NCBI GenBank assembly: GCA_021805205.1
Contig: JAJZFV010000002.1
Span: forward strand, 186,001-250,000
DNA length: 64,000 nucleotides
From: Actinomycetes bacterium
Lineage (GTDB): Bacteria > Actinomycetota > Acidimicrobiia > Acidimicrobiales > Acidimicrobiaceae
Reading direction: 5' to 3'
Shown: piece by piece, positions 1-10,616 of the stretch
Position numbering within the stretch: position 1 is the first letter of the stretch
How the letters are laid out: each line of letters starts with the position of its first letter
Notes under the pieces: model-generated
What the model saw: the letters and a program-made list of their open reading frames with translations, nothing else
The model's database searches: none
What the model was told of the DNA's origin: nothing
Program-made: the position numbers and the translations under genes

Positions 1-431
1 ATCTGGCCAATCGACTCAACGATAGAGAGGTAAGCAAAGGTGTATAAGGCGATCCAAATGTAAAAGACAACTGCAAGTTCGCCGGGGTCTCGGTAACCAA
101 AGAGGTAGAGCTGGTAGCTAATTGCGACAACCGCCGCCGCAAGGGAAAAATCAGTAAAAAGCCGACTTTCGGTCCGTAATAGCATTCGGGCGAGGCCAAG
201 GATAAATAGACCGACGTCAACTAGATATACGACGCGATGGATCCTGACCCCACCTACGAGCGAAACCACCACCGCTACCACCGCACCTAAAACTAACGGC
301 ACACCAAGTCGGCTCTTATTGCTCTTGATATTTATGGGCGGTGTCAACGGCGACGTGACAAACCAACCCCAGAAGTCGCTATTTGGGCGTCTGAGCCATT
401 GGCTCGTCTCTACGCCTCTATCATTGCCCAC
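1..431 (-). CDS. Membrane protein, N-terminal part (truncated by window edge), possibly the sensor region of a GGDEF-type protein
   Basis: Open minus-strand frame from GTG at 431 to the window edge: VGNDRGVETSQWLRRPNSDFWGWFVTSPLT...LAAAVVAISYQLYLFGYRDPGELAVVFYIWIALYTFAYLSIVESIGQ; several hydrophobic segments. Not in ORF track because it is partial. Confidence 0.55.
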   Translation of the reverse strand, partial: MGNDRGVETSQWLRRPNSDFWGWFVTSPLTPPINIKSNKSRLGVPLVLGAVVAVVVSLVGGVRIHRVVYLVDVGLFILGLARMLLRTESRLFTDFSLAAAVVAISYQLYLFGYRDPGELAVVFYIWIALYTFAYLSIVESIGQ

Positions 432-592
432 TTTCAAAGTTAACCAACCTAGTCAGCCGCGACATTGCGGACTCATCGGGTAGCTGAAAGATAGCTACAC
501 CGAGCATATAAAGTTATCATAACAATCGAAGATGTCGATAGCGTAAAGAACGCCGCCGGCAAACTCTTAGACAAAAAGATTGAGTCACGCAG

Positions 593-2386
593 TTGAAGAT
601 ATTTTCAAACTCCAAGTCCCTAAGTGTCGGGATATGCCAGATAAATCCCATCGTTGGTGATATCTACGGCAATGTCGAGAAGATAGTTGAGGCGATCCTC
701 GAAGTCAAACGAGGTGGAGCACAAGTTGCGGTCTTACCGGAGTTGGCTCTTTCTGGTTATCCGCCCGAGGATCTCCTTCTTAAACCAAACTTTATTCGAG
801 AGTGCGCCGCCGCAATAGAGGAGATCGCCCAGCGCACTCCAGATATCTGTTCCATAGTGGGCTACCCCGAAGGAGACCTTGGACTATTTAACTCTGCCGC
901 AATCAGCAATGGAGGAAAGGTCGTAGCAAGGTATCACAAGCGCCTCCTTCCTAACTACGGCGTCTTCGACGAGCTCCGCTACTTCACTCCAGGAGATGGG
1001 GATATTGAGATATTCCAGATAGGGGAGGTGCGCTTCGGGGTCTCGATATGTGAAGATATCTGGAGTCCAAATGGACCATGTGCAATCGCGGCAGCCCAAG
1101 GCGCCGAAGTTATCTTCAACCTAAACGCCTCTCCCTACTCAGTCGGACGAAAGTGGGATAGGTATCTCATGCTTTCGACTCGCTCAAGCGACTTTTCAAT
1201 ACCAATCGTCTATACCAATCTCGTAGGTGGTCAAGATGAATTGGTATTCGACGGTGGATCTATGGTCTTTGGTAGCGACGGTACTCTCCTATCGTCGTTT
1301 GAAACTTTCGAAGTGCAAAACGCTACCGTGACCCTAGACCTTGATCGCCAGATTCGAGACCATCAACTCGACCCCCGCGGCACCAAGAAGGCCACCCCTC
1401 GCAAGGTGATAGACGTTGGAGAACTGCCAACACCTTTGGCTTCCAACTTCGAGGCTCCCTTTGAAATTGAATTTCTCCACCATCCAATGCTCAACACCAA
1501 TCAACATTGGCTGGAGAGCGTTGACGCCTACCACTTAGAACAGATACTTGATGCACTAACCCTAGGTATCTCCGACTACGTAGTCAAAAACGGCTTCAAA
1601 AGTGTAGTCATTGGCCTTTCCGGAGGAATCGACTCGGCTCTTTGTGCAGCAATATGTTCGATAGCGCTAGGGCCCCAAAACGTTACCGGGATTGCGATGC
1701 CGTCCATCTATAACCCAGATTCATCCCAAAAAGACGCCTACGAACTAGCCAAGAATCTTGGAATCAATTACCACGTACTTCCAATTATTGACGTACATGA
1801 GTCGATCCGAAATGCACTATCACCAGTCCTCGGTGGGCTACCCCAAGGACTCACCGACGAAAATCTTCAAAGCCGGATCAGAGGTCTCTCCCTGATGGCG
1901 TTCTCCAACGCAACAGGTGCGCTCCTTGTGGCTACTGGAAATAAATCAGAGGTAGCGACAGGGTACTCAACGCTTTACGGCGATAGCGCTGGCGGTTTCG
2001 CACTCATCAAAGATCTTCCTAAACTCCTGGTATACAAGATCTCCAAATTCCTAAATGAGGTTCACTTCGAGAAGGAGACGATCCCAGAGTCGATAATTCA
2101 AAAGGCACCCTCTGCCGAACTTCGTTTCGATCAAAAAGACGAGGATTCTCTTCCTCCGTATGAAGTTCTTGACCCGATAGTAGTCGGCCTTATCGAGATG
2201 GATATATCCCCCTCCGACCTCGCTGGTGGCGATCCAAACTTAGAGGAGACCGCCTTTAGAATCGCCAATTTGATAGACAGAAACGAATACAAAAGACGAC
2301 AAAGTGCCCCTGGAGTAAGAATTACGCCGAGGGCCTTTGGAAAAGATCGTAGAATGCCGATCACCAATCAATATCGACCCACTTAG
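593..2386 (+). CDS. nadE: Glutamine-dependent NAD+ synthetase
   Basis: N-terminal nitrilase/glutaminase domain (LPELALSGYPPEDLL, SICEDIW) plus C-terminal synthetase with SGGIDSA P-loop and ATGNKSE. Confidence 0.96.
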   Translation: MKIFSNSKSLSVGICQINPIVGDIYGNVEKIVEAILEVKRGGAQVAVLPELALSGYPPEDLLLKPNFIRECAAAIEEIAQRTPDICSIVGYPEGDLGLFNSAAISNGGKVVARYHKRLLPNYGVFDELRYFTPGDGDIEIFQIGEVRFGVSICEDIWSPNGPCAIAAAQGAEVIFNLNASPYSVGRKWDRYLMLSTRSSDFSIPIVYTNLVGGQDELVFDGGSMVFGSDGTLLSSFETFEVQNATVTLDLDRQIRDHQLDPRGTKKATPRKVIDVGELPTPLASNFEAPFEIEFLHHPMLNTNQHWLESVDAYHLEQILDALTLGISDYVVKNGFKSVVIGLSGGIDSALCAAICSIALGPQNVTGIAMPSIYNPDSSQKDAYELAKNLGINYHVLPIIDVHESIRNALSPVLGGLPQGLTDENLQSRIRGLSLMAFSNATGALLVATGNKSEVATGYSTLYGDSAGGFALIKDLPKLLVYKISKFLNEVHFEKETIPESIIQKAPSAELRFDQKDEDSLPPYEVLDPIVVGLIEMDISPSDLAGGDPNLEETAFRIANLIDRNEYKRRQSAPGVRITPRAFGKDRRMPITNQYRPT

Positions 2387-2571
2387 TTAAATTAAAATCA
2401 GAGATGTTTTCGCTCTGTTTCAGAGTCATAGTTACCTGTCTAAGGTAATTGCATTGATGGATTTTTACTATCGGTAACTACAATCACTAAATACATTCAG
2501 TTTTCATGGGGAATCACTCAACCGTTTCGCGGGTTTTGGTAGATATCACCGACAAGTTACAACCATAGAAG

Positions 2572-3519
2572 GTGGGTGAAGTGGCGAAGGATCGAATCGA
2601 CAAAGAGGAAGAGGACCTTGTACGTCTCTATCTAAGTGATATTGGACAGTACCCACTTCTGAACAAGGACGGCGAAATCGAACTCGCAAAGCGAATCGAG
2701 GCCGGTGCAAAAGCTGAAAAAGAGCTCACAAGTAAGGGGAAGGCTATTGACCCCGAGCGAAAGGCGAAGCTTCGCTATGCCATCCGCGAAGGTGAAGATG
2801 CGAAGATGCGCTTCATCCAATCGAACCTTCGACTGGTAGTTTCAATCGCTAAGAAGTACCAAGCCTCGGGCCTTCCCCTGCTCGATCTAATACAAGAGGG
2901 GAACCTTGGCCTCATCCACGCAGTCGACAAATTCGACTGGCGCAAGGGATTCAAGTTTTCAACGTATGCAACCTGGTGGATTCGACAAGCAATCACCCGT
3001 GGCATTGCAAATACAGGAAGAACCATTCGTCTTCCCGTGCACGCAGGAGACACTCTTTCCAGAGTCCAAAAGGCTGCCGCTCGCTTTGAACTTCTCCACG
3101 GGCGCCAACCAAACCTCGAGGAACTATCGCGCGAAGTTGAGATAGACCAATCCAAACTTGCCGACGCCATGAAGTTCCGAGCCGAGCCAGTCTCTTTGAG
3201 CGAACCACTACGGGACGACGGTGACGCCGAGTTGGGAGACGTTGTTGAGGATCGAGCAGCGGCATCTCCATTCGATGTAGCAGCGACCTCGATGCTTCCA
3301 GTCGAGATAGGCCGCCTTCTAGCGCCACTCGACGACCGCGAACGAGAGATCCTACGCCTTAGATTTGGCCTAGACCGCGGAGAGGCTCGCACCCTCGAAG
3401 AGGTTGGGGAACACTTCAATCTAACCAGAGAACGTATTCGACAGATCGAGGCTCGAGCCATGTCTAAGCTTCGCCATCCATCTTCAGACACCGGAGCCAG
3501 AGACCTTTTAGCGCTCTAA
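2572..3519 (+). CDS. RNA polymerase sigma-70 family factor (group 1/2, RpoD/HrdB/SigB-like)
   Basis: DLIQEGNLGLIHAVDKFDWRKGFKFSTYATWWIRQAITRGI (region 2) and TLEEVGEHFNLTRERIRQIEARAMSKLRHP (region 4.2). Confidence 0.93.
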   Translation: MGEVAKDRIDKEEEDLVRLYLSDIGQYPLLNKDGEIELAKRIEAGAKAEKELTSKGKAIDPERKAKLRYAIREGEDAKMRFIQSNLRLVVSIAKKYQASGLPLLDLIQEGNLGLIHAVDKFDWRKGFKFSTYATWWIRQAITRGIANTGRTIRLPVHAGDTLSRVQKAAARFELLHGRQPNLEELSREVEIDQSKLADAMKFRAEPVSLSEPLRDDGDAELGDVVEDRAAASPFDVAATSMLPVEIGRLLAPLDDREREILRLRFGLDRGEARTLEEVGEHFNLTRERIRQIEARAMSKLRHPSSDTGARDLLAL

Positions 3520-3549
3520 AGGAGTCGTCTTTATCGTTGTAGAAGAGCC

Positions 3550-3588
3550 TTAAAGGGGGGTTAAAGATGCTATCTTTGACCCCTTTAA
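3550..3588. terminator. Hairpin terminator between convergent sigma factor and NUDIX genes
   Basis: ttaaaggggggttaaagat / atctttgacccctttaa inverted repeat (imperfect) between convergent stops. Confidence 0.6.
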
Positions 3589-3592
3589 AACT

Positions 3593-4369
3593 TTAAAAGT
3601 CGGGGTCGCCTGGTAGAACTACCCTTGTCCCATTTCCCTCATGAATCATTCTTGGAGCAACTCTTACCACTTGACGATCGGTCTTCAAATAAGCAAAGAG
3701 CGTTTCCACAGTTTCAAAGCGGGAGATGGCCTCGAGGTTCTTCTTTGTTGGAAGTACCAACTCGTATTCACCACGTTGGTGACGCTCAAGTGCCTCTTGA
3801 GGCGAGATCCAAGTACTCTCGACGGTCTCGGAGTTATCGTGCTCACCGAGCTGCCCTACCGGCGCCATAGCGATAAAAAAGCGGGTGTCGTATCGGCGCG
3901 GAGCGCCTTCTGGAGTAATCCAGTGAGCAAAATAGGCCAAATCGTCTGCCTCGATGACCATGGACTCACTCTTCAAAATATCGCCAAAGGAAATCTTGCC
4001 CTGATTCAAAAGATTCCGCAATGACTCGAGTCTTTCGATATTGCCATTTACCTGAGAGCCATCACTTGAACCACTTCTAGCCAACATGATTCCTGACTCT
4101 TCAAAACACTCTCTAACGGCGGCTACCCAGAAACGAAGGGCGCCATCTTCAACTCCAAGGGCTGTATTTGCATCGGAGCTACTACCCCTAATCAGAGTCG
4201 AATCAGCGGCCACCTCGGCGTCGCTGGCATCGACAGCACCACCCGGAAATACGTAAGCGCCTCCCACAAAGTCGAGTTGCAGGTTTCGCTTGAGCATAAA
4301 GACTTCAACCCCTGAGACAGGGGCATCCTTGACGAGCATGATGGTTGCGGCTTCTCTCGGTGTAATCAC
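3593..4369 (-). CDS. NUDIX hydrolase domain protein
   Basis: GGAYVFPGGAVDASD ... AAVRECFEESGIML resembles a NUDIX box. Confidence 0.88.
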   Translation of the reverse strand: MITPREAATIMLVKDAPVSGVEVFMLKRNLQLDFVGGAYVFPGGAVDASDAEVAADSTLIRGSSSDANTALGVEDGALRFWVAAVRECFEESGIMLARSGSSDGSQVNGNIERLESLRNLLNQGKISFGDILKSESMVIEADDLAYFAHWITPEGAPRRYDTRFFIAMAPVGQLGEHDNSETVESTWISPQEALERHQRGEYELVLPTKKNLEAISRFETVETLFAYLKTDRQVVRVAPRMIHEGNGTRVVLPGDPDF

Positions 4370-4420
4370 GCAATAGATCCTAGCTAGCTTCCCTAAGGTA
4401 ATTAGGGAGCAAACGATTCT

Positions 4421-5209
4421 TCAAGAGAGAAATGCTTGGACCGTTGTCGCGAATGCTAGAGGCTTTAAAAAAGGCCAGCCGTGGTTAGCGTCGACCACAA
4501 TCGAAGTCGCTCCAAGTTCGCTCGTCATCTCTTCAAATAGGTCGCGAGTTACGACTACGTCCCTCGAACCCCAGATGGTCAAGACTTCAATCTCAGAGTC
4601 CTTAACACGCTTCATCGCCGGTCTAATATCTGAACTACGAGCGATTAGGGCGCACTCAATGGTTTTCTGTGGAGACTTCATAATCTCTGAAATTCCATCA
4701 AAGAGAGCCGAAAAGATCTGTGGAGAGGCCAAAAGGCTTCGTATTCCATCTTGGATGAATGCTCCACTCCAATCGGCTAGAGTTCGGCTCTTGACCGAGA
4801 GGTCCTTATCTCTGCTCCAGGTGGGATGTCCAATTGCATTTACTAGGACTAACTTTTCAATGCGGTGATGAAGCTTGGAGGCCGCTTCTATGGCTATAGC
4901 ACCCCCCAACGAGTGACCGATCAGATCAAAGCTCGCCTCATCTCCGAAGGCCTCGCGTGCCACATTTTCGAGCGCTTCTACGTAGCTTTCAAAGCAAGCT
5001 CTGGTCGAAGTTGGTATTACGGAGTAGAGGTCAGGGACGACCACGTTGTGGCCGAGTTTGGCCAATTCAACAGCGGCTTGCCGGTAGGTAGCAGGCTTCA
5101 ACGCCCACCCTGGGACTACCATCAGATTTTTACCTGAACCACAGTGGAGGTGGCGTCCACCGAATTTATCGACTTCCAATTCTTGGCGCCGACTAGGCGT
5201 TGGAGACAT
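4421..5209 (-). CDS. Alpha/beta hydrolase
   Basis: FDLIGHSLGGAIAIEAA (GHSLGG nucleophile elbow), VVPGWALKPATYR, C-terminal VDANHGWPF histidine. Confidence 0.88.
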   Translation of the reverse strand: MSPTPSRRQELEVDKFGGRHLHCGSGKNLMVVPGWALKPATYRQAAVELAKLGHNVVVPDLYSVIPTSTRACFESYVEALENVAREAFGDEASFDLIGHSLGGAIAIEAASKLHHRIEKLVLVNAIGHPTWSRDKDLSVKSRTLADWSGAFIQDGIRSLLASPQIFSALFDGISEIMKSPQKTIECALIARSSDIRPAMKRVKDSEIEVLTIWGSRDVVVTRDLFEEMTSELGATSIVVDANHGWPFLKPLAFATTVQAFLS

Positions 5210-5473
5210 ACCGCACCTCCCTTTCTAATCCTACGCAAAGTCGATCCTTGTGCCTTATCGACCTCTTTAGTGACTTTGGTTACAGAAATGTTACAGGAAT
5301 CCTCTGCACCTGCTTCGAAATAACCAAATAGGCGTAGACATCTATTGGCAAATCACACAACTAGCAGGCAATGTGGCCGTAGTTCAAAGCTTGGTGATCA
5401 TTTAATGTAAACTCGACAATGTAAGTTGACTCACATCCGTGATTGTCTGTTAAGTTCTGGAGAGCAAATAAGA

Positions 5474-6439
5474 ATGGCTCAGGCCTCAAGCAGAGGCGGG
5501 CAAAGGCCCGTAAATCGAAATAGAACGTCAGCTCAAAACGTCCCAAAGCGCGGCGGATCAAGCAACAACAGGGGAGCTGGTAGTTCAAATCGCAAGGTTG
5601 CAGCGGCCAAGAACTCCGGGTCCAATCGTGGCCTTCTTTGGGTTACGGCTTCCTTCGTCGTAGTCGCTGCGATCATCGCTACCTTCGTCATAATCAAGGC
5701 GAATAAGTCGTCGGGCTCAGCACAAGCGACGAACCTAGCTCCTGCATCCGTAGTAAACGCCGTTACCAACGTCCCAGACACGCTTTTGGCGTCGGCATCG
5801 GTGCCTGTAAAGTCAATACCACTGCCGGTGGCCGTGAAGAACACTCCGCTGCTCACCAGCAACTCAAAGCCAGTGGTCCTCTACATGGGGGCAGACTACT
5901 GCCCTTACTGTGCTGCCCAACGTTGGCCGCTCATTGTGGCGTTATCGAAATTTGGAACATTTTCCAACCTTCATACAACCGCTTCATCATCGACTGACGT
6001 CTATCCCAACACTCAAACCTTCTCCTTCTATGGTTCGTCGTATAAGTCAAACTACATCGACTTCCAACCGGTCGAAATGCAGACCAACGTAGCTTCTAGC
6101 TCCGGTGGCTACACCACTCTGCAGACGCCTACGGCCGAACAAGGAAAGATCTTTTCTAAGTACGACCAACCTCCATATGCAGCTACTGCAACTGGCATAC
6201 CATTCATCGACTATGGAAATCAGTACATCGAGAGCGGTCCGGCTTATTCACCTCAGATCCTCCAAGGCCTCACTCGGGCATCTATTGCCGGAAGCCTTAC
6301 GATTCCTGGGGCGGTAACCAGTCAGGCAATCCTGGCATCGGCCAACCTCATAATCGCTACCATCTGCAAGATCGACCATAACCAACCAGGTTCTGTTTGT
6401 ACATCGCCAGCAGTGGTAGCCGCACAAAAGGCGTTCTAG
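5474..6439 (+). CDS. DUF929-family membrane-anchored thioredoxin-like protein
   Basis: N-terminal basic region plus TM helix, then [31 protein letters not shown] (CxxC). The track start at 5426 is probably too long; MAQASSRGG at 5474 preferred. Confidence 0.82.
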   Translation: MAQASSRGGQRPVNRNRTSAQNVPKRGGSSNNRGAGSSNRKVAAAKNSGSNRGLLWVTASFVVVAAIIATFVIIKANKSSGSAQATNLAPASVVNAVTNVPDTLLASASVPVKSIPLPVAVKNTPLLTSNSKPVVLYMGADYCPYCAAQRWPLIVALSKFGTFSNLHTTASSSTDVYPNTQTFSFYGSSYKSNYIDFQPVEMQTNVASSSGGYTTLQTPTAEQGKIFSKYDQPPYAATATGIPFIDYGNQYIESGPAYSPQILQGLTRASIAGSLTIPGAVTSQAILASANLIIATICKIDHNQPGSVCTSPAVVAAQKAF

Positions 6440-6443
6440 CTCC

Positions 6444-7370
6444 GTGATCGAAAGTCGCGAATCCTCGCTTTTGGAGGCGACCAGCCAACAGGTAACGATC
6501 GTTGCTGGAAAAGGTGGGGTCGGGAAGTCGACTGTATCTGTAGCGAGCGCATTGGCAAATGCTAGGGCGGGCAGGTCTGTGATTCTACTCTCTACCGATA
6601 TTTCGACCATTACAGCTAGGGCTGAACGTGAAGTGGCTGCACGAGACGAATATGCGGCTAATTCCCCAGTTTTTCAGCTACTTCGGGCCGAAGAGATCTT
6701 GATCGAATACCTTGAGACCCATGGATTAGCCTCTCTCGGCAAGCGTCTGATTTCAACAGGAGTGGTCTCGGTGATTGCAACTGCGGTTCCTGGGATAAGG
6801 GAACTGCTAATACTTGCAAAGATCAAACAGCTAGCTCAAAGCGGAGACTACGACAGGATCATCTTTGACGCACCCGCCTCTGGCCATCTCATGACGTTAC
6901 TATCATCGCCAACTGGATTAAAGGATATCGCTAAGGTCGGCTTGCTTAAGAACCAATCGGACGACGTCGAGGAGCTGCTGAACGACCGAAGCCGAAGTGG
7001 ACTAACCATAGTTACGCTTCCGGAAGAGACTCCAGTTACCGAGAGCATAGAGACAATTTCCAAGATACGTGAGTTGAAGTCGATCGCAGTCAATGCTCTT
7101 GTGGTCAATCAACGCATAAGCGCCCCAAAGCTATCGCCGGCGGGCCATAGTGCGATCTGCGACTCAGGTGACACCTCTCCATCGGCCAGGGCCTACGAGT
7201 ACGTCACCGCACGAGAGAGGGTTGCCGACGCTGAGATGCAGAGACTGATCCACGGGATCACCGACGTTGAGATACTTGAACTTCCCTATCTCTTTCAATC
7301 GGATCTTTCTATCACCGATCTAGAAGAGCTCAAAGCACGCAAGATCATTAGAGGTGTAAACCAGCGATGA
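6444..7370 (+). CDS. ArsA/Get3-like ATPase, first of pair
   Basis: VTIVAGKGGVGKSTVSVASALANARAG deviant P-loop; FDAPASGHLMTLLSSP; typical of paired actinobacterial ArsA homologues. Confidence 0.88.
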   Translation: MIESRESSLLEATSQQVTIVAGKGGVGKSTVSVASALANARAGRSVILLSTDISTITARAEREVAARDEYAANSPVFQLLRAEEILIEYLETHGLASLGKRLISTGVVSVIATAVPGIRELLILAKIKQLAQSGDYDRIIFDAPASGHLMTLLSSPTGLKDIAKVGLLKNQSDDVEELLNDRSRSGLTIVTLPEETPVTESIETISKIRELKSIAVNALVVNQRISAPKLSPAGHSAICDSGDTSPSARAYEYVTARERVADAEMQRLIHGITDVEILELPYLFQSDLSITDLEELKARKIIRGVNQR

Positions 7371-8449
7371 GCAAAGAGAGCGTTCTCAACATTCTGCAAA
7401 CAAAGTCGGTGGTTATACTGACCGGACCAGGAGGAGTAGGAAAGACCTCTTGTGCTGCATCGATAGCTATTGGTGCAGCACTAAGTGGCATAAACACTGC
7501 TGTAGTGACGATCGATCCCGCCAAGCGACTTGCTAACGCACTTGGCCTCGAGACAATTGGAAATGACCCTGTAGAGATCCCTATGGGAAGCGCTGGATCA
7601 CTTCACGCTGTCATGCTCGACGCCGATGCAACTTTTGATGCCCTAATACGAAAGTATGCCAAGAGCGAAGAGCAAGTAGAGGCGATACTCGCGAACAAGG
7701 TATACCAAAACCTCACCCAATACCTATCGGGAATTCAAGAGTACATGGCGATGGAAAAGATCTTTGAGCTCCATAACGATCCGAGATTCGATCTCTTAAT
7801 TGTCGATACGCCTCCGAGCGCAAATGCACTTGACTTCCTCGATGCACCGCGACGTCTGGTTAGCTTCCTTGACAACAAGGTCTTTAGAATCATCATGTCA
7901 CCATCATCTTCGTTCCTAAAGCCGATATCGTTCGCCACACGTGCAGTTCTAAAGACAATTTCGAAAGTTGTTGGAGCAGAGATAGTCGACGAAGCTGTGG
8001 CGTTCTTCAAGGATTTCGAAGGTATGGAAGATGGTTTTCGGGCTCGAGCTTCCGAGGTAGGAGATCTTCTGAAGTCAGAGAAGACAACGTTCTTTCTCGT
8101 CACGTCGCCACGTACCAATACAATCATCGATACTAAGGACTTCGGGGAGAAGCTCCTTAAGTACGGTTTTTCGATTGCAAGGATCATCTCTAATCGAGAG
8201 GTTCCTCCATTCATTGGCGACGACCACAACAGCGGCGTTCTAGACGATCTCGTCCCTTCGGATCTAGATATTCTGAGCGAAAACCTAACAAAGATAGAGC
8301 TACTTCGAAGCGTCGAACAAAAAGATATCGATGACATGGCGCTTGGCCTAAAGGCAGACGGACTAATCCACGTCGCCGACAATGGCAATGGATTGAGCTC
8401 CATTGAGGACCTTGCGCACCTCGCTAGCTCGATAATCTCCTCAAATTAA
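7367..8449 (+). CDS. ArsA/Get3-like ATPase, second of pair
   Basis: TGPGGVGKTSCAASIAIGAAL, IDPAKRLANALGL, LLIVDTPPSANALDFLDAPRRL; overlaps the previous stop by 4 bp. Confidence 0.9.
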   Translation: MSKESVLNILQTKSVVILTGPGGVGKTSCAASIAIGAALSGINTAVVTIDPAKRLANALGLETIGNDPVEIPMGSAGSLHAVMLDADATFDALIRKYAKSEEQVEAILANKVYQNLTQYLSGIQEYMAMEKIFELHNDPRFDLLIVDTPPSANALDFLDAPRRLVSFLDNKVFRIIMSPSSSFLKPISFATRAVLKTISKVVGAEIVDEAVAFFKDFEGMEDGFRARASEVGDLLKSEKTTFFLVTSPRTNTIIDTKDFGEKLLKYGFSIARIISNREVPPFIGDDHNSGVLDDLVPSDLDILSENLTKIELLRSVEQKDIDDMALGLKADGLIHVADNGNGLSSIEDLAHLASSIISSN

Positions 8450-8473
8450 TGTTCCCGGCCTCCAAATAGTAGG

Positions 8474-8893
8474 ATGTACCACATGGCTACGATTTACCTA
8501 GTGTGCGACTCAGAAGCAGTAAAAGATGAACTGAGCATGTCTCTTGACTTTGTTGCATCAAAATTGGTCTGGTTCAACAGCGCTCAAACCTTTCTTCAAC
8601 AATGTAAGACCGTTACTCCGGACCTTGCGGTGCTAGATATGCAAATTGGCAATATGGGTGCAATCGCTGCAATTCACGAACTCCACCTCGAGGAGTCGGG
8701 GGGAAGGATGGACCATGTACCAACTATCGCCATCCTTGATCGCCGCGCAGACGTCTTCATTGTCCGAAGGACTATGGTCGAGGGATTTGTCATCAAACCC
8801 TTTGCATCACGCAAACTAATAGATGCCGCACGAGCCGTTCTTGCAGGAGGCACCTACGAAGATACCTCGTACGCTCCCCTCGAAAATGCGTGA
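8474..8893 (+). CDS. Atypical response-regulator receiver-like protein
   Basis: CheY-like fold pattern: DLAVLDMQIGNMGA...FVIKPFASRKLIDAARAVL (phospho-acceptor-like D, conserved K-P); no output domain. Confidence 0.75.
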   Translation: MYHMATIYLVCDSEAVKDELSMSLDFVASKLVWFNSAQTFLQQCKTVTPDLAVLDMQIGNMGAIAAIHELHLEESGGRMDHVPTIAILDRRADVFIVRRTMVEGFVIKPFASRKLIDAARAVLAGGTYEDTSYAPLENA

Positions 8894-8951
8894 CCTATAG
8901 GTCACCAACTCTAAGTGACTCCATTTAGACTAAGAAATGGTGTCATCACTA

Positions 8952-9028
8952 CGGGAAGTAGCGCAGCTTGGCAGCGCGCAGCGTTCGGGACGCTGAGGCC
9001 GGGGGTTCAAATCCCCCCTTCCCGACCA
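8952..9028 (+). tRNA. tRNA-Pro (anticodon CGG)
   Basis: Cloverleaf: acceptor CGGGAAG/CTTCCCG, anticodon stem CAGCG/CGCTG with loop TTCGGGA, T arm GGGGG TTCAAAT CCCCC, encoded CCA. Confidence 0.96.
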
Positions 9029-9034
9029 ACAAGT

Positions 9035-9079
9035 CGACGAATGAGCCCCAGACTAATTAATAGTTGGGCTCTTTCGTTG
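9035..9079 (+). terminator. Hairpin terminator after tRNA-Pro
   Basis: cgacgaatgagccc ... gggctctttcgttg, 12 of 14 pairs matched. Confidence 0.6.
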
Positions 9080-9595
9080 ACATCGATTTGGCCCAACCTT
9101 CCACGATCTCAGCAATTGAACTGCTCCAATAAAATCCCGAACGATCACCTTTTATCATCTCGGACCAATTGAGCTACCTTTTACAAATTCGCAGTCGCTT
9201 GTAGCTTCCAAACCGCCAAAGTACTTGTGATAAAACCCTCTCGCTTCTTTTGAATTTGAAAGCGGGCTTAGGTCGGGATTGGACGCCTGTTTTGCCAATA
9301 CCCAACAGCCAAATCCGAAATTAGAAGACTGGATCGTCGAAGACAAATTAAGAAGGTCTCACCTAATTGACGGCACACGTGAGAGATTCATCTTTATCCG
9401 ATACCGATAATCTCCAAATATGGCTTACCCATGATCAATTTATGTCTAACTATCCACATGGAAGGCATAGTGCTTGGTCATCTAACCATTCGTTTACATA
9501 AAAGGTCTAAGCTAAAAATCACGACCTAAAAATAGGGTTTCCAAAGCGATTTATCCACCATCAAAGTGGAGCAAAAAGCCAGAAAGGTGCGTTTT

Positions 9596-10612
9596 ATGCA
9601 ACTGGGAATGATCGGTCTCGGCCGTATGGGTGGAAATTTAGTTCGTAGACTTATGGCAAATGGCCACGACACCGTAGTTTACGACGTAAGCAAAGAGGCG
9701 GTCGCAGCGCTAGAGGCAGAAGGCGCTACTGGTGCAACCTCCATCAAAGACTTTGTTGAGAAACTCTCCAAGCCACGCGCAGCGTGGATCATGGTTCCAG
9801 CTGGCGAGATAACGACTTCAACGGTGCATGAACTAGCAGAGTATATGGAGGAAGGCGACATCATCATCGATGGCGGCAACTCCTACTACCGAGACGACAT
9901 CGATCGAGCGAACAAGTTGAAGAAGAAGGGAATCTCATACGTCGACGTAGGAACCAGTGGTGGGGTCTGGGGCCTTGAACGCGGCTACTGTCTTATGGTC
10001 GGTGGCGATAAAGCCATCGTCGATCACCTTTCACCTATCTTTTCCACCATCGCTCCCGGTTTAGAGGCGGCGCCTCGTACGCCTAATCGTAGCGGAGAGG
10101 TTGAAAACTATGAGACTGGTTGGCACCACTGCGGACCAAACGGCGCTGGACACTTTGTCAAGATGGTTCACAACGGAATCGAATACGGTCTCATGGCAGC
10201 ATACGCCGAAGGTTTCAACATCCTAAAAAATGCGAATATTGGATCAGCGACGCGCGATAACGACGCTGAAACTGCGCCCCTTGCTCATCCCGAGTACTAC
10301 CAGTTCGACTTCGATATCGCGGCTATCGCTGAACTTTGGAGAAGGGGAAGTGTAGTTACCTCGTGGCTCCTCGACCTAACGGCTATCGCTCTCGTCGATT
10401 CGCCCGATCTAAGTGAATTTGGCGGTAGGGTCTCCGATTCGGGAGAGGGACGTTGGACTACCCTAGCCGCCGTCGAAGAGGGGGTTCCAGCCCCGGTTCT
10501 TACAGCGTCTCTGTATTCGAGGTTCGCATCGCGCGATCTCGACAAGTATGCAAACCAGATCCTAAGCGCTATGCGCAAGGGGTTCGGTGGCCACGCCGAG
10601 AAGAAGGATTAA
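9596..10612 (+). CDS. gnd: 6-phosphogluconate dehydrogenase (decarboxylating, short GndA/YqeC type)
   Basis: [71 protein letters not shown]. Track ORF starts at 9566; ATG 9596 preferred. Confidence 0.93.
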   Translation: MQLGMIGLGRMGGNLVRRLMANGHDTVVYDVSKEAVAALEAEGATGATSIKDFVEKLSKPRAAWIMVPAGEITTSTVHELAEYMEEGDIIIDGGNSYYRDDIDRANKLKKKGISYVDVGTSGGVWGLERGYCLMVGGDKAIVDHLSPIFSTIAPGLEAAPRTPNRSGEVENYETGWHHCGPNGAGHFVKMVHNGIEYGLMAAYAEGFNILKNANIGSATRDNDAETAPLAHPEYYQFDFDIAAIAELWRRGSVVTSWLLDLTAIALVDSPDLSEFGGRVSDSGEGRWTTLAAVEEGVPAPVLTASLYSRFASRDLDKYANQILSAMRKGFGGHAEKKD

Positions 10613-10616
10613 GGCG

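Noticed and set aside
2775-3491. 238-aa minus ORF antisense to the sigma factor
   Set aside because: Ser/Arg-rich shadow frame of a strongly conserved sense gene.
7735-8403. 222-aa minus ORF antisense to the second ArsA gene
   Set aside because: Ser/Arg-rich shadow ORF; sense frame is clearly ArsA.
8915-9172. Plus [41 protein letters not shown]
   Set aside because: Translation of tRNA-Pro; spurious.
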